From contig NZ_KI912608.1 of the NCBI RefSeq assembly GCF_000519265.1, forward strand, positions 2,699,313-2,763,312: a stretch of DNA of 64,000 nucleotides, written 5' to 3'. The position numbers and the translations under genes were made by a program. This document shows, one piece after another, positions 48,525 through 57,663 of the stretch. The notes under the pieces are model-generated. The model saw only the letters and a list, made by a program, of their open reading frames with translations, had not been told where the DNA came from and did not search any database. This DNA comes from Desulfonatronum lacustre DSM 10312. Its GTDB lineage: Bacteria; Desulfobacterota; Desulfovibrionia; Desulfovibrionales; Desulfonatronaceae. How positions within the stretch are numbered: position 1 is the stretch's first letter; every line of letters starts with the position of its first letter.

Positions 48525-49685
48525 CTATGCGCTCTCGTACAGCCGGGTGAAGATGAATTCCCGGTGTCCCAGGGCTTCGGCGGCGGTCAGGCGGCCGTTG
48601 GCCGTGCGCAGGGTCATGTCAATGAGTTTGTCGCCGGCCTGATCCAGGTTGATCTCCCGGCGCACCAGGCCGGACACGTCCACGTCGAAGTGTTCGCTCA
48701 TGGTCCGCAGGGTCCGGGGGTTGGCGCAGAGCTTGATCACCGGGAGGATCGGGTTGCCGATGATGTTGCCCTGGCCCGTGGGGAAGTGATGGACCACGAA
48801 GCCGGCGGCGGCGCACAGGGTGACCATTTCCGCGGCCGCAGAGGAGGAGTCCATGAACCAGAGGCCGGGGCCGGTGGGCGTTTCGGCCTTGTCCAGGCAG
48901 CCGACCACCGGGGCCTTGGTCCCGATCTTCTGGATGTTGCCCAGGGCCTTTTCCTCGATGGTGGTCAGGCCGCCCTCGATGTTGCCCTTGGTGGGCTGGG
49001 AGTCGGACAGATCGCTGGTCTTGTTGTCGTCCACGACTTTGGCGTAGCGGTCGAAGTAGAACTGGAACTGTTTGCGCACCTCGTCATTGACGCAGCGCTC
49101 CAGCACCAGGTGCTCACCGCCGGTCAGCTCCGTGGTCTCACCGAAGAGCAGGGTCGATCCTTGCTCGTAGAGTTTATCGTAGGCATTGCCCACGGTGGGA
49201 TTGGTGGCGATACCGGATGTGGTGTCGGACTCACCGCACTTGGTGGAGATCCACAGTTCCTTCACGTCGCACTCGGTGCGCTGGATTTCGCTGGCCCACT
49301 GCACGTATTCCATGGCCTTGCGGGACGCGGCGCAGATGGTGTTGAAATCCCCGTTCTGCTCAATGGCGAACCCGGTCACGGGTTTGCCGGTCTTGGCAAT
49401 GCCTTCCACAACCCGGTTGGTCCACTGGGGCTCGATGCCGATGACCACCACGGCGGCCACGTTGGGGTTGGAGCCGGTGCCGATCAGGGTGCGGAAATGC
49501 AGCTCCAGATCCTCGCCGAACTGCAACCGTCCATAGGCGTGGGGTAGGGCCAGCGTGCCCTTGACATTGTTGCCCACGGCCTCGCAGGCCGAGTTGGACA
49601 GGTCGTCCAGGGGCAGGATGATCACATGGTTGCGCACTCCCACGCGGCCGTTTTCACGACGATATCCGAGAAACTTGGTCTCCAT
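48525..49685 (-). CDS. suyB: (2R)-sulfolactate sulfo-lyase, large subunit
   Basis: A 386-residue protein of the UxaA/altronate dehydratase C-terminal family ([73 protein letters not shown]). With the separate small SAF-domain subunit SuyA this architecture is that of sulfolactate sulfo-lyase, which splits (2R)-3-sulfolactate into pyruvate and sulfite with an iron-dependent active site. Altronate or galactarate dehydratase is the alternative; however, those usually sit with sugar-acid genes, while here aldehyde oxidoreductase, LarA and TRAP genes precede it. It starts three bases after suyA. Confidence 0.8.
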   Translation of the reverse strand: METKFLGYRRENGRVGVRNHVIILPLDDLSNSACEAVGNNVKGTLALPHAYGRLQFGEDLELHFRTLIGTGSNPNVAAVVVIGIEPQWTNRVVEGIAKTGKPVTGFAIEQNGDFNTICAASRKAMEYVQWASEIQRTECDVKELWISTKCGESDTTSGIATNPTVGNAYDKLYEQGSTLLFGETTELTGGEHLVLERCVNDEVRKQFQFYFDRYAKVVDDNKTSDLSDSQPTKGNIEGGLTTIEEKALGNIQKIGTKAPVVGCLDKAETPTGPGLWFMDSSSAAAEMVTLCAAAGFVVHHFPTGQGNIIGNPILPVIKLCANPRTLRTMSEHFDVDVSGLVRREINLDQAGDKLIDMTLRTANGRLTAAEALGHREFIFTRLYESA

Positions 49686-49688
49686 GAC

Positions 49689-49973
49689 TTACCACCTTTT
49701 GGTTTTGATGTTGTGAACGTGGGCATGTTCGCCTTTCTTGATGGGCGCGACCACTTTTCCGATATCCGTGTTGTACTTGATGACCGTGTCGCCCGCGGCG
49801 AAATCCTTCAGGGCCAGCTTGTGACCAATGGGGATGTCGTTGAGGACCGTTGTCTTGACGGTCTGGTCTTCCTTCATCACCCAGCCGGTAATCTCCTGAC
49901 CGGCCTTCACTCCCTCCACCACAACGACGCCCACGCCGTCTGCGGCCTCGTGCACAAGATAATCAATAGCCAT
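49689..49973 (-). CDS. suyA: (2R)-sulfolactate sulfo-lyase, small subunit (SAF domain)
   Basis: A 94-residue SAF-domain protein: VHEAADGVGVVVVEGVKAGQEITGW, then NDIPIGHKLALKDFAAGD and VIKYNTDIGKVVAPIKKGEHAHVHNIKTKRW (the usual H-x-H-N near the C-terminus). The separate small subunit distinguishes SuyAB and some altronate dehydratases from one-chain enzymes. The ATG at 49973 follows AAGGAGGCC. The 340 bases upstream are filled in part by an inserted repeat, so the gene may have needed a new promoter or relies on read-through from the operon. Confidence 0.8.
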   Translation of the reverse strand: MAIDYLVHEAADGVGVVVVEGVKAGQEITGWVMKEDQTVKTTVLNDIPIGHKLALKDFAAGDTVIKYNTDIGKVVAPIKKGEHAHVHNIKTKRW

Positions 49974-50150
49974 ACTGGCCTCCTTCAAGTGGTTGATACG
50001 TAATTACCCTGAGCAGGACCTCCATCCTGCCCCCTTGCCGGCCATCCGGCCCAAACCTTACCATAATGTTCCAACGCCCCACTCTCTCCGGTGAGGCCGC
50101 GTCGTCGAGCGACGCCCTTGGTCAGATCCCGGGCTTGACCAAGGAAATAT

Positions 50151-50311
50151 CGTAACTGCTCAAAAAAGCCGGGCATAATATGAAAGTTCCCTTGCTCCCT
50201 GGATTCCCGCCTGCGCGGGAATGACTTGGAGAGACACGTTTTGCCAAGCTCATCATGCCCGCGCAGGCGGGCATCCAGGCCAAGCTCGCCACAAGTTTTT
50301 GAGCAGTTACG
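50151..50311. mobile_element. 161-bp MITE-like element
   Basis: Perfect 16-base terminal inverted repeats, CGTAACTGCTCAAAAA (50151-50166) and TTTTTGAGCAGTTACG (50296-50311), flanked by a direct repeat AAATAT on both sides (50145-50150 and 50312-50317), the mark of a target duplication. Inside are two inverted GC-rich hairpins, around CCCGCCTGCGCGGG and CCCGCGCAGGCGGG. There is no coding capacity, so it must have moved with a transposase encoded elsewhere. It sits at the thiF-like stop codon inside the sulfonate operon. The remaining 49974-50150 holds no gene, only a CTTGGTCA/TGACCAAG inverted repeat near 50117-50143. Confidence 0.8.
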
Positions 50312-50316
50312 AAATA

Positions 50317-51114
50317 TCAACCGTCCCGCGTGTGCAGACTGACCGTAGAGAATCGCATCTCAACCAGGTCGACCATCAGCAGGTTCCCGCGCAAGGCGGA
50401 GGGAATCCCGAGCAGGATGTGAATCAACTCCGTGGCTTGCAGAGATGCGGCCAGGGCCACCGTGGAGCAGGGATTGCCCTGAAGCTGTTCCGCCGAAGGC
50501 CCGGCACCGTTGCTCATGAACTCGCCCAGCCCCGGCTCTCCGGGCCACGCGCTGCCCACCAGCACGTTCCAGCCGGAGACAGCTGCGGAAACCAGGGGGA
50601 TTCCGGCCTGGGCGGCCATGGTTTGCAGGCCGCGGCGATGCAACGCTCCTCCCAGACAATCGGCCACGACCTGAGCCCCGTGCAGCCGATCCAGGATCAC
50701 TTCCTCGGCCACGGCCGTCACTTCGACCAGGGGATTGATCTCACCGGCCCGGGCCTGGGCCGCCTGGGCCTTGGAACGGCCCATGGTTCGCGTGGTGGCC
50801 AAGAGCTGGCGGTTGGCGTTGCTCGGTTCAAAGACGTCCGGATCGCAGGCCGTGATCCGGCCCACTCCGGTCCGGACCAAGGACTCCAGGACGTGCCCGC
50901 CAAGTCCGCCGCATCCGACCAAAACCACGTGCGCCCGGGCCAGGATGGCCTGATCCGAAGGACTCAGGCACTGGCCGTTGCGCTGGTAGCGCAGGGGCAT
51001 TTCGCCGTGCTCCAGGGCCAGCAACACCTCCTGGCGAATCGTTCGACCGGACTCACGAGCACGCTCCAGAATCTCGCTGTCAGTAAGATGGGTTTGCGCC
51101 GAGGGCTGGGTCAT
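50317..51114 (-). CDS. ThiF/MoeB/HesA-type adenylyltransferase
   Basis: A 265-residue E1-like enzyme. The nucleotide loop is VVLVGCGGLGGHVLESLVRTG, followed by DPDVFEPSNANRQLL (the conserved Asp and the Arg finger-like N-R-Q) and VADCLGGALHRRGL. It would adenylate the C-terminal glycine of a ubiquitin-like sulfur carrier. The MoaD/ThiS-like protein encoded two genes upstream ends in Gly-Gly and is the natural partner. Together they probably make the tungsten-pterin dithiolene of the aldehyde oxidoreductase. The two C-terminal Cys-x-x-Cys zinc knuckles of classical MoeB are not present. The ATG at 51114 is preceded by GGAGGTGATC. Confidence 0.85.
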   Translation of the reverse strand: MTQPSAQTHLTDSEILERARESGRTIRQEVLLALEHGEMPLRYQRNGQCLSPSDQAILARAHVVLVGCGGLGGHVLESLVRTGVGRITACDPDVFEPSNANRQLLATTRTMGRSKAQAAQARAGEINPLVEVTAVAEEVILDRLHGAQVVADCLGGALHRRGLQTMAAQAGIPLVSAAVSGWNVLVGSAWPGEPGLGEFMSNGAGPSAEQLQGNPCSTVALAASLQATELIHILLGIPSALRGNLLMVDLVEMRFSTVSLHTRDG

Positions 51115-51118
51115 AAGA

Positions 51119-52393
51119 TCACCTCCGCCCTTCCGTGGGCCGATAGAAATAGGTGGTATTGGCGTTGGGCACCACGGCGATACGCGGACGTCCGTTCTCT
51201 GGGTACGTCGCCAGCCATGCGTCCAGGGTGGCTTGTGCATCTCCCTTGGTCAGATGGCACTGGGCCAGGGATCGGGCATCCATTTCCGAATCCACCACCA
51301 CGGTGAACCTGGTCAGGGTCCGGCTGAACAGAAACGCTTTGTGCGCGCCCATCCGAAACCCCTGCTCCGCGAACTCCCGCATCTGTTCCACCGGACACGA
51401 AAACCGCCGGACATAGTTCTCGTAGTGCGGATCACCCACCCCTTGGCCGCAGGCCGCCAGAAGCAGGATTTTTCCGCCCTCTTCCGCGCACTGGGAAGCC
51501 ATGTTCAATCCTTTCTGGGCCTGATACAGACAGATATCCTTGGGATCTCCGCCACAGGAGGCGATGACCATCTCAAAGGGCCGGTCCAAAGGCAGGCCGT
51601 AAACCTGCTCCGTAACCGCGGCTCCGGCCCGCAGCGCGGCCTCCGGCTCGCCCACGAACAAGCCCACGGCCTGTTTGCCCGGATTCAGGCAGACGTTCAC
51701 GGCCAAATCAATGTCGATCATCCGCCCGGCCTCGTTCAAATCCAACCGGGTCGGATTGTCCGCGATGTTCCCGACCCGGGCCGCGGGATCGGCCATCAGG
51801 GAATGGTTGCGCTCGATCATGGCCTTGGATGCGCAGCCGATGGTGATGCCCTTGGAGCCGCCGGTCATGCCCTGGAACTGGTGCGGATCCACCATGCCCA
51901 CCACGATCTTCAGATCCGCCTCGCCGATGGCCGCGTTGACCTCCACCGGCGTCCCCCGTGAGGTCGTCCCGAAGGAGGTCATGGGCGAGGTCAGGGCATC
52001 GTGGGCCACGACGGCGCAGCCGTGCAGGTCATCCGGCAGGATGCGGGCCATCTGGGCCGCGTCCGGGGCCGGATGCAGCCCGCCGCCCACCACCACGGCA
52101 ACCTTCTCCGGACGCAGCTCCGGCCACGCCCGGAAAATGCGCTTGAGCAGCACCGGAAGCAGTCGTTTCAACGGCGCGGGCCGGGTCTCATCCGGAACGG
52201 CTATGGCCACACTTGAGGGCATGGACCGTTGCTCCAGGGGCAGGGCGTCCATTGGGGCGTCCAAGGCTTCATGCAGGGCTCCGGACAAATCCCCGATGAC
52301 CGGCAGATCCCTGGGCGTCATCACCACCACCTCGACCCGGTCCGGCAGGCGAAGCATTCTGGTTCCTTTTCCATACTTGAGCAGAATTTCCAT
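51119..52393 (-). CDS. LarA-family nickel-pincer racemase homologue
   Basis: A 424-residue LarA-family protein (DUF2088). Every position known to matter in Lactobacillus lactate racemase has an equivalent: Asp and Arg in VPDETRP (68, 71), His in GGGLHPAP (107), His in VDPHQFQGM (171), Lys in GGSKGITIG (181) and His in IERNHSLM (197), at spacings almost identical to the Lactobacillus enzyme. It should therefore bind the nickel-pincer nucleotide and racemise or epimerise a 2-hydroxy acid. The operon suggests sulfolactate. LarB, LarC and LarE are not in the window. The start at 52393 lies five bases after the stop of the MoaD-like gene. Confidence 0.85.
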   Translation of the reverse strand: MEILLKYGKGTRMLRLPDRVEVVVMTPRDLPVIGDLSGALHEALDAPMDALPLEQRSMPSSVAIAVPDETRPAPLKRLLPVLLKRIFRAWPELRPEKVAVVVGGGLHPAPDAAQMARILPDDLHGCAVVAHDALTSPMTSFGTTSRGTPVEVNAAIGEADLKIVVGMVDPHQFQGMTGGSKGITIGCASKAMIERNHSLMADPAARVGNIADNPTRLDLNEAGRMIDIDLAVNVCLNPGKQAVGLFVGEPEAALRAGAAVTEQVYGLPLDRPFEMVIASCGGDPKDICLYQAQKGLNMASQCAEEGGKILLLAACGQGVGDPHYENYVRRFSCPVEQMREFAEQGFRMGAHKAFLFSRTLTRFTVVVDSEMDARSLAQCHLTKGDAQATLDAWLATYPENGRPRIAVVPNANTTYFYRPTEGRR

Positions 52394-52397
52394 GATC

Positions 52398-52673
52398 TCA
52401 TCCGCCGCAAATGAACGGGCAAAGCGAAACCGAAGCCTTGTCCGGAAGTCTGGTTTGCAATGTGGCCATGTGACCGTTGACAAAGGCGAACATCACCTGA
52501 TCCTCACGCAGTCCCAACAACTGAATCAGCTCCGCCAGGGTGCAGTTCTCCGGAACTGGATACGCTTCCGGATTCGCCGGTGCATGTTCCGCCAGAATGG
52601 ACTCCAGCCGCACCCTGACCGTCACCTCCGCCTCCCCGGCTCGTCCTGTTCCTTGACCCGTATCGCCCATCAT
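52398..52673 (-). CDS. MoaD/ThiS-like ubiquitin-fold sulfur carrier
   Basis: A 91-residue beta-grasp protein: EVTVRVRLESILAEHAP at the N-terminus, LAELIQLLGL, VMFAFVNGHMA and a C-terminal Cys-Gly-Gly end. The Gly-Gly terminus is the site of thiocarboxylation by an E1-like enzyme, here encoded two genes downstream. The start at 52673 has GAAGGG seven bases upstream; a second ATG follows directly. MoaD-like genes are often found beside tungsten aldehyde oxidoreductases. Confidence 0.82.
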   Translation of the reverse strand: MMGDTGQGTGRAGEAEVTVRVRLESILAEHAPANPEAYPVPENCTLAELIQLLGLREDQVMFAFVNGHMATLQTRLPDKASVSLCPFICGG

Positions 52674-52767
52674 TTTTTTCCCTTCGCGAGGGCGCACTTC
52701 GTACGCCCCCGCGCCTTCTGGCTCCTGAATTCCGGCTCCTGAATACTAACGCATGAACTCTCTCCCC

Positions 52768-54639
52768 TCACACCAGCCAATCCAAACTCAGCCTGTACAG
52801 CGTCCCCTTGTTCGGAACGCCGTTCTCGTCCCAGCCCATCATGGCATAGTAGAGATCCACGGCCTGCTGGAAGGAATCCGGGTCAATGGTCCGGCCCTTG
52901 AGCACGCCGTCGGGCAGCGGCTCGAACATCCGCCGGAAGAGCTTGTCGTCCTTGCTGGTCATGCCCTCGCGGACATTGAACATCCGGGCCAGGACAATGG
53001 AGCGCTCAGCCACCAGCATCAGTTCATGCAGGCTGGTGCGCCAGCCGGTGATGGCCTCCACGGCCTCGCCCAGCTTGTCGTAGGTCATGGAAAACAGGGG
53101 GGCGACCACGAAATTGCACAGGCCCAGGGTGTTGTTCATGGCCCAGGTCTTTTCCCCGGCAATGAAGTAGCGGACCTTGTCCGGCCCGTTATCCAGGGCC
53201 TGAGGCGCGACGAAGATGCCCAGCGGGTTGACCAGCTTCACTCCCTCGCCCTGAAAGGGCACTTCATGGGGAGCCTCGATATGGTCCGCGCCCGTGGGGG
53301 ACAGGGCAAAGCCCAGGCCCACGCCGGTCTTGCCCCGGGGGTCGTGAAAAGCCGGTTCCTGGCCCTTGACGTGGAAGGCGTATTCCTCCGCGCCCTTGCC
53401 GATGCGCTGGGCCGCACGCTTGACGCCTTCGGCCAAAGTGTCGCCAATGCCGTCACGGGCCGCGATCTTCTCCACCAACTCCAGCATGCCGGGGCCGTCG
53501 CCAAAGGTAATCGCTCTGCCGCCCAGATCTTCGGCGGTAAGGATGCCCTTCTCCGCCAGTTCCATGGCCATGGCCACCACCGCGCCGGTGCCCACGGAGT
53601 CCAGCCCCAGGGCGTTGCAGCGCTCATGACCCTTGCAGACCGCGTCCAGGTCGCCCACGCCGCACATGGAGCCCAAGGCGGCCAAGGTTTCGTACTCCGG
53701 ACCTCCGTAGCGCTTCTCCGATGTGTTATTCACCTTGCGCTTGCAGGCCACGGAGCATTTGTAGCAGGTGTGCGTCCCGTCCTGGATCTTCTCGTAGCCG
53801 TCCCAGCCCAGCTTGGCCGCATCCTCGAACTGACAGTCCTTCCAGTTACGGGTGGGCAGAATGCCGGAATTCTGCTGGGCCATCAGGTGCTGAACCGTGC
53901 CGAACTTGCGCATGTTCACCGAGGGCATGTGCTCGCCGATGCGCGCCCGGTGCCATTTGTTCAGCTCCTTGAGGGCCTCCGGATCGGCCAGGGTCATGCT
54001 TTCCGCATCCCCGCGAACAACCACGGCCTTCAGATTTTTTGAGCCCATCACCGCGCCCATGCCGCAGCGGCCGTTGGCATGGGCCAGCTCGTTGATCACG
54101 CAGGCCAGACGGACCATATTTTCCCCGGCCGGCCCGATGGAAGCGATGCGGACCTTCTTGCCTTCCGATGCTTCTTGGAGCTCCTCACGGATGGCGTCCA
54201 GGGCCGGAGCGTTTTCCAGCCCCCAGATCCCAGCGGCGTCCCGCAGCTCCACCTGGCCCTTGTTGATCCACAAATAAACCGGCTTGGGGGCCTTGCCGGT
54301 GAAGACCACGGCGTCAAATCCGGCATGCTTCAGTTCCGGTCCGAAATACCCCGCTGCCTCGGATTCACCGAAACCGTTGGTCAAGGGATTCATGGCCGCG
54401 ACGGTGTAGCGGTTGAAACCCGACAGGCCGGAGCCGCAAAGCACGGAAGCGGCAAAGACCAGGACGTTGTCCGGACCCAGGGGATCGGCTTTGGGCGGAA
54501 TATGCTTGAGCATGTACCAGGAGGCCAGGGCTCCGCCGCCCCAGTAGGTGCGGTACCAAGCCTCGTCGTGTTCATCCACGGACCAGGTTTGATTGGTCAG
54601 ATCCACGATAAGAATTTTCCCATTGTAACCAAACGGCAT
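52768..54639 (-). CDS. Aldehyde:ferredoxin oxidoreductase, tungsten type
   Basis: A 623-residue member of the AOR family. The N-terminal pterin-binding domain begins MPFGYNGKILIVDLTNQ and has SGFNRYTVAAMNPLTNGFG. The [4Fe-4S] ligands are the C-x2-C-x3-C at residues 292-299 (CYKCSVAC) and a distal Cys near 508 (LGLCNFV). NGRCGMGAVMGSKNLKAV is the family pterin motif. The enzyme oxidises an aldehyde to the acid with ferredoxin as acceptor, in the cytosol. Between TRAP genes and a sulfolactate lyase the likely substrate is 3-sulfolactaldehyde; that is inference. RBS AAGGAGT. Confidence 0.92.
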   Translation of the reverse strand: MPFGYNGKILIVDLTNQTWSVDEHDEAWYRTYWGGGALASWYMLKHIPPKADPLGPDNVLVFAASVLCGSGLSGFNRYTVAAMNPLTNGFGESEAAGYFGPELKHAGFDAVVFTGKAPKPVYLWINKGQVELRDAAGIWGLENAPALDAIREELQEASEGKKVRIASIGPAGENMVRLACVINELAHANGRCGMGAVMGSKNLKAVVVRGDAESMTLADPEALKELNKWHRARIGEHMPSVNMRKFGTVQHLMAQQNSGILPTRNWKDCQFEDAAKLGWDGYEKIQDGTHTCYKCSVACKRKVNNTSEKRYGGPEYETLAALGSMCGVGDLDAVCKGHERCNALGLDSVGTGAVVAMAMELAEKGILTAEDLGGRAITFGDGPGMLELVEKIAARDGIGDTLAEGVKRAAQRIGKGAEEYAFHVKGQEPAFHDPRGKTGVGLGFALSPTGADHIEAPHEVPFQGEGVKLVNPLGIFVAPQALDNGPDKVRYFIAGEKTWAMNNTLGLCNFVVAPLFSMTYDKLGEAVEAITGWRTSLHELMLVAERSIVLARMFNVREGMTSKDDKLFRRMFEPLPDGVLKGRTIDPDSFQQAVDLYYAMMGWDENGVPNKGTLYRLSLDWLV

Positions 54640-54687
54640 GTGCGGACTCCTTGAGTGTTTTTTTCGTTTCCTATGCGCCGCGCAATG

Positions 54688-55998
54688 TTAGCGGGCGACG
54701 TACCCCAGGAAGATTTCGGGCAAAATGGTGGAGATTTTCGGGAAAAAGGAGATCAACAAAATACAGGCGAACAGAGCCACCAGATACGGCAGCACTCCCA
54801 CCGCTATCCGCTCCACCGAAACATTGGCTATTCGCGAGGCCACAAAGAGGTTCACCCCGAGCGGCGGCGTGGACAGGGCCACCTGGTTGGTCAGCACGAG
54901 GACCACGCCGAAGTGAATCGGATCGATGCCCAGCATGTGGATCATGGGCATGAGTACCGGCACGAGGATGATGATCGTGGACAGGGTTTCCATGAACATG
55001 CCCAGAATGACCAGCACGCCGACTATCATCATCAGCACCATGAACGGATCCTCGGAAACCCCCAGGACCAATGCGGCAAGACGCTGCGGCGCCTCTTCGA
55101 AGGTCAGGATGCGTCCGAACAGGGTGGAAGTGCCCACGATGAGCAGTACCGCGCCGCAGATCAACGAGCCTTCCAGCAGGGATTTGTAGACCCCGGAGAG
55201 CGTCAAAGCGCGGTTGATCACGAATCCGACGAACAGGGCCCAGGCAATGGCCAGTACGGAAGCTTCCACCGGCGTGGCTAGGCCGGTGTAGATGGAACCC
55301 AGGATGATCACCGGCGTAATCAGGGAGAAAAAGCTTTTCAGGCAGCAGCGTAGAAAATTGCCCATACAAAAAGGCTCGATTTCTTCACTTAAGCCGAATC
55401 CTTTCTGTCGGGCCACCAGCCAGGCGGTCATGCACATGGAGAAACCGACGATGAACCCGGGCAGAAAGCCCGCGGTGAACATGGCCGTGACCGAGACGTT
55501 GCCCAGAATGGCGTAGATGATCATCGGATTGCTGGGCGGGATCAACAGGCCGATGGTTCCTCCCGAGGATGCCACGGATGCGGCGTAGTCCTTGCTGTAC
55601 CCGGTACGGATCATGGCCGGGACCAGGATGGTGCCCACCGCGGCCACGGTGCCCGGGCCGGACCCGGATATGGCCGCGAAAAAGGTGCAGGCCAAGATCG
55701 TGGTCACGCCCAGGCCGCCGTGCATCCGGCCCACCAGTTGCTTGACAACGTTGACAATCTGGTTGGTGATGTTGCCGTACTCCATCAAGGTTCCGGCGAT
55801 CACGAAGCAGGGAATGGCCAGCAGGGGGAAAATATTCAGGCCGTCAAAAATAGAGTTGTGAATTACGGACATGGGCAGATAGCCGCCGTAAACCAGGGCC
55901 ACGGCCGAGGCCACGGCCAGGCTCATGAACACGGGCATGCCCAGCAGGAACATGGCTCCCAGGGACAGGAGGACCATTGCCAAGACACTGATTTCCAT
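54688..55998 (-). CDS. dctM: TRAP transporter large permease (DctM)
   Basis: A 436-residue membrane protein with about twelve hydrophobic segments. DctM signatures are IPCFVIAGTLMEYGNIT, ISGSGPGTVAAVGTILVPAMI, SSGGTIGLLIPPSNPMIIYA and a C-terminal half with VSEDPFMVLMMIVGVLVILGMF and NQVALSTPPLGVNLF. It forms the sodium-driven channel part of the transporter. RBS AAGGAGGAG. It lies 19 bases after dctQ. Confidence 0.95.
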   Translation of the reverse strand: MEISVLAMVLLSLGAMFLLGMPVFMSLAVASAVALVYGGYLPMSVIHNSIFDGLNIFPLLAIPCFVIAGTLMEYGNITNQIVNVVKQLVGRMHGGLGVTTILACTFFAAISGSGPGTVAAVGTILVPAMIRTGYSKDYAASVASSGGTIGLLIPPSNPMIIYAILGNVSVTAMFTAGFLPGFIVGFSMCMTAWLVARQKGFGLSEEIEPFCMGNFLRCCLKSFFSLITPVIILGSIYTGLATPVEASVLAIAWALFVGFVINRALTLSGVYKSLLEGSLICGAVLLIVGTSTLFGRILTFEEAPQRLAALVLGVSEDPFMVLMMIVGVLVILGMFMETLSTIIILVPVLMPMIHMLGIDPIHFGVVLVLTNQVALSTPPLGVNLFVASRIANVSVERIAVGVLPYLVALFACILLISFFPKISTILPEIFLGYVAR

Positions 55999-56017
55999 GT
56001 CGTCTCCTCCTTGGTCC

Positions 56018-56524
56018 TTATTGAACCTGTTCCACGAGTTGCAGAAGCGTACCTTGCAGCCATCGCCGGATGTACCCTTCGACGATTCTCCAGCTCATCA
56101 GTACGAAGCCGAAGGGAATGATCATTTCCACGTAGGCCCGGACGATGCCCAGGACCGGCGAAAGTTCCGGAAACAGCAGATTGCTCTGGATCACGTTCCA
56201 GCTCAGCCAGGCAATATAAAGGTTGAAACAGACCCAGAGCAGGTCCGTGAACATCCGAAACCCCAGACGGACTTTCAGGGGCATGAGCAGGTACTGGGCC
56301 GTAATCCGCACATGGGTTCCGTGCTTGGCCACCAAAGCCGCGCCGACAAATACGGTCCACAAAAAAGAATACCGGCTGAGTTCCTCTGTCCAGGCCATGC
56401 CGGAGCCGGTGGCCCAGCGCACCCCGACCTGAATCATCAGACAGGCGACCATGGTCCCCACGCTTAGTGCGCAGAATACTTCCTCGAAATTGTCATAGAC
56501 ATAACGTAGGCTTTTCAAAAACAT
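56018..56524 (-). CDS. dctQ: TRAP transporter small permease (DctQ)
   Basis: A 168-residue protein with four hydrophobic segments. VGVRWATGSGMAWTEELSRYSFLW and the following VGAALVAKHGTHVRI are typical of DctQ. It stabilises DctM. RBS AAGGAGGCAGG. Confidence 0.93.
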   Translation of the reverse strand: MFLKSLRYVYDNFEEVFCALSVGTMVACLMIQVGVRWATGSGMAWTEELSRYSFLWTVFVGAALVAKHGTHVRITAQYLLMPLKVRLGFRMFTDLLWVCFNLYIAWLSWNVIQSNLLFPELSPVLGIVRAYVEMIIPFGFVLMSWRIVEGYIRRWLQGTLLQLVEQVQ

Positions 56525-56559
56525 GGCCGCCTGCCTCCTTGTTCAACGTTTTTTTTGAA

Positions 56560-57558
56560 TTAGTCGGCCATGACCGCCAGGGCCTCGTTGATCACTTCCT
56601 CGCCACCCACCTGTTCATGGAACTTGGGCCACAAACCACGGGCGCGCTCCATCCAAACGTCCTCGTCTTCCAACTCATGGAATTCCATGCCGTTATCCAG
56701 GCACGCCTGCAACGCGATCTGGTCCTGTTCCGCGGCCCATTCCCACTCATAGCGAGCCGCCTCAGTGGCGGCCTTGGTGATCAGGTCTTTCACGGGTTGA
56801 TCCAGACGCTGAAACCAGGGCTCGCTGACCAGCATCGGGCCCACCCAAAGCAGATAGTGCAACTGAGTGATGTACTTCTGGACTTCCCAGAACTTCTGGT
56901 CCCGGTTCACGGCATGGGGATTTTCCTGACCGTCGATGACTCCCTGCTGCAAGGCGTTGAACGTCTCGGTCCAGGCCAGGGGGTGCGGTTCCACGCCCCA
57001 GGAGCGGAAGCTCTCCATCTGGATTTCCACCGGGGGGGTGCGAATCTTCAAGCCCTGAAGGTCACCGATGGTGGTTACGGGCCGGACGGAATTGGTCAGG
57101 TGCCGGTAGCCGCCGATCAGCCAGGACAAGGGCCGGGTGCCGCTCTGCTGGGCGATCTTGTCGGCCATCTTGGCGTTGAAGGCCTCGTCGCTGAGCAGGG
57201 TGTAGGCCGTGTCGATGCCCGGAAACATGTAGGGCAGGTAGTAGATGTTGGCCTGGGGCGCGAAGGGCGTCAGGTTGCCCACGGCCAGCACGGCCAGGTG
57301 GATTTCCTGGGTGCGCAGCTGGCGGACGTTGGCCTGCTCGTCGCCCATGGAGCCGCCGTAAAAGGTTTGGACGCGGATCTTGCCGTCGGACTCGGCCTCC
57401 ACGATTTCCTTGAATTTGTTGATGGCCGTCACATGCAGGCTGCCGTCAGGGTTGGCCGTGGCCGCCCGGATGGTCATGCTCGGATAGTCGGCCGCGGACG
57501 CGGGGAATGCGCCAAACAACAGGGCCAGGGACACGATGGTCAGAAGCACTCGTTTCAT
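56560..57558 (-). CDS. dctP: TRAP transporter solute-binding protein (DctP)
   Basis: A 332-residue periplasmic protein with a clear signal peptide (MKRVLLTIVSLALLFGAFPASA, cleavage after ASA-A). Conserved positions include VQTFYGGSMGDEQANVRQL, the specificity arginine region LKIRTPPVEIQMESFRSWG and FNALQQGVIDGQENP. DctP proteins of this type bind carboxylates or sulfonates with an arginine. It would deliver the substrate of this operon. RBS GAAGGAGAG. Confidence 0.93.
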   Translation of the reverse strand: MKRVLLTIVSLALLFGAFPASAADYPSMTIRAATANPDGSLHVTAINKFKEIVEAESDGKIRVQTFYGGSMGDEQANVRQLRTQEIHLAVLAVGNLTPFAPQANIYYLPYMFPGIDTAYTLLSDEAFNAKMADKIAQQSGTRPLSWLIGGYRHLTNSVRPVTTIGDLQGLKIRTPPVEIQMESFRSWGVEPHPLAWTETFNALQQGVIDGQENPHAVNRDQKFWEVQKYITQLHYLLWVGPMLVSEPWFQRLDQPVKDLITKAATEAARYEWEWAAEQDQIALQACLDNGMEFHELEDEDVWMERARGLWPKFHEQVGGEEVINEALAVMAD

Positions 57559-57663
57559 TCCGTCTCTCCTTCGGTTGGGGGTTGGTATGCCTTTTCACCG
57601 GATCAGCACGTGCCGATCAAGGATTTCGCCATTGTCAACACGAGACAGGAGCGGAGCAGGGCC

